NCBI GenBank assembly: GCA_015494375.1
Contig: WGBL01000219.1
Location: 1-6,884, forward strand
DNA length: 6,884 nucleotides
Direction: 5' to 3'
Source of the DNA: Hyphomicrobiales bacterium
GTDB taxonomy: Bacteria; Pseudomonadota; Alphaproteobacteria; Rhizobiales; S144-23
The position numbers and the translations under genes are program-made. The notes below the pieces were generated by a model that was not told the origin of the DNA, did no database searches, and worked only from the letters and a program-made list of their open reading frames with translations. Positions within the stretch are counted from its first letter, which is position 1; every line of letters starts with the position of its first letter. Positions 6,015 through 6,884 of the stretch are shown here, piece after piece.

Positions 6015-6345
6015 GCAACTTCTCCCTTCTCCCATTTTCATTGAACAGGTTCGTTTGCCTTTTGTCCCCCATTTCGCACGGACTGGGTCTTTGGTTGTTT
6101 GCGCTTGCTTGCGCGCAAAACGCCGTGATCCTGACATCACTGCCAGGCTGCTCGCAAGCCCCCGGCCGCTCACAAGCTTGGGAGCGCATAAACCCTTGCG
6201 CGAAGCCGGCACTGCAAGGGCCTTCGCGCCATGGTATGGGCTCTGATGGTGAACTTGGCAAATTAACCACAGGCGCTTGCCTTGGCCAGTCCGGCGGCAA
6301 AGCGAAGCAAAGCAAAGTGGCTCAGCATCCATGAAAGGCAAGGCC
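6015..6345. other. Divergent intergenic region between c-556 and the TPP enzyme
   Basis: This 331-base gap must hold promoters for the leftward cytochrome genes and the rightward enzyme gene. I could not identify convincing -35/-10 pairs. Visible elements are the palindrome TTGCGCGCAA (6109-6118), the near-repeat GCTCGCAAGC / GCTCACAAGC around 6150-6175, and a purine-rich GCGAAGCAAAGCAAAG run near 6301-6316. None has a function I can assign. The long minus-strand frame across it appears to be non-coding. Confidence 0.5.
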
Positions 6346-6884
6346 ATGCCCCATGGCGGCAAATTGTTGATCGAAACATTGCGGTGCGCGGGCGTCGAGC
6401 GGGTGTTCTGTGTGCCCGGCGAGAGCTATCTCGCAGCCCTCGACGCCCTCTATGATGAGACGGGGATTGCAACCATCGTCTGCCGCCAGGAAGGAGGTGC
6501 GGCCATGATGGCCGAGGCCCACGGCAAACTCACAGGCGCGCCGGGCGTCTGTTTTGTCACCCGCGGCCCAGGCGCCGCGAACGCCGCCATCGGTGTGCAT
6601 ATTGCGCAGCAGGATTCGAGCCCGATGATCCTCTTTGTCGGGCTGCCGTCACGCGAGTTTCAGGATCGCGAGGCCTTCCAGGAGATCGACGTGAGGGCGG
6701 TCTTCGGCAGCCTCGCCAAATGGGCGGCGGTGGTGCCGAGCAGCGAACGACTGCCAGAATATGTCGCCCGCGCCTTTGCCCTCGCCCGCGCGGGCCGGCC
6801 GGGGCCCGTGGTGCTGGGGTTGCCCGAGGATGTGCTGTCAGAGCCCATTGCCGCCGGGAAGCCACCCGTCCCCGCGCCTCGGCA
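6346..6884 (+). CDS. Thiamine-diphosphate-dependent enzyme, acetolactate synthase superfamily, N-terminal part (3' end outside window)
   Basis: The visible 179 codons match the N-terminal TPP-binding (PYR) domain: RVFCVPGESYLAALDAL near residues 19-35, then CRQEGGA with the catalytic Glu49 that activates the thiazolium cofactor, and VTRGPGAANAAIGVHIAQQDSSP after it. The EAFQEID and SLAKWA segments are typical of the generic acetolactate synthase-like proteins of alphaproteobacteria. These join or cleave 2-keto acids, but the substrate-determining C-terminal domains are missing, so I do not assign a reaction. ATG 6346 is preferred because AAAGG (6334-6338) sits 7 bases upstream; an in-frame ATG at 6331 has no visible ribosome-binding site but would add MKGKA. 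Transcribed divergently from the cytochromes; no evidence that it works with them. Confidence 0.9.
   Translation, partial: MPHGGKLLIETLRCAGVERVFCVPGESYLAALDALYDETGIATIVCRQEGGAAMMAEAHGKLTGAPGVCFVTRGPGAANAAIGVHIAQQDSSPMILFVGLPSREFQDREAFQEIDVRAVFGSLAKWAAVVPSSERLPEYVARAFALARAGRPGPVVLGLPEDVLSEPIAAGKPPVPAPR

Noticed and set aside
5556..6362. Longer start for the class II cytochrome at 6362
   Set aside because: The extra 116 residues have no protein-like character and would place the signal peptide in mid-protein. The ATG at 6014 has a strong ribosome-binding site.
6346..6884. Sulfoacetaldehyde acetyltransferase (Xsc), which would fit a sulfur theme
   Set aside because: The PYR-domain motifs (VPGESYLAALDAL, CRQEGGA, VTRGPGAANAAIG) resemble generic acetolactate synthase-like proteins rather than Xsc as I recall it, and the substrate-determining part is outside the window.

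Overview
The window looks like chromosomal DNA from an alphaproteobacterium, probably of the Hyphomicrobiales/Rhodospirillales type. This is inferred from the high G+C content, the strong G/C bias at third codon positions, and the kinds of protein families present. The genus cannot be fixed from the sequence alone. There are five real protein genes, two of them cut by the window edges, and one unusually long non-coding stretch of about 920 bases.

Layout. (1) 1-2214, plus strand: the C-terminal part of a transporter-coupled hybrid sensor kinase, with the tail of a sodium/solute symporter followed by PAS, HisKA, HATPase and receiver domains. (2) 2215-3133: a repeat-rich intergenic region. It holds two G+C-rich hairpins, a tiny ORF built on three perfect 15-bp repeats (MTKKG), a possible sigma-70 promoter, a double operator-like site (ATTCGCA-ata-TGCGAAT and a degenerate copy), and six 14-bp tandem units. 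(3) 3134-4240, plus strand: a two-half YeeE/YedE (TsuA-like) sulfur-compound transporter. (4) 4371-5336, minus strand, convergent with the transporter: a membrane-anchored or secreted diheme cytochrome c with an unusual charged insertion after the first heme site. (5) 5556-6014, minus strand: a secreted class II cytochrome c of the c-556 type. (6) 6346-window end, plus strand, divergent from the cytochromes: the N-terminal domain of a thiamine-diphosphate enzyme of the acetolactate synthase superfamily.

How they may work together. The transporter imports a reduced sulfur compound (family knowledge: thiosulfate for TsuA), and the two cytochromes lie in the same orientation and are exported electron carriers. 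A link to periplasmic oxidation of a sulfur compound or an alcohol is plausible. However, no oxidase, Sox, Tsd or dehydrogenase catalytic gene lies in the window, so this is inference. The kinase and the TPP enzyme are probably independent neighbours. I see no clearly new multi-gene system. The most unusual part is the leader and operator region in front of the transporter.
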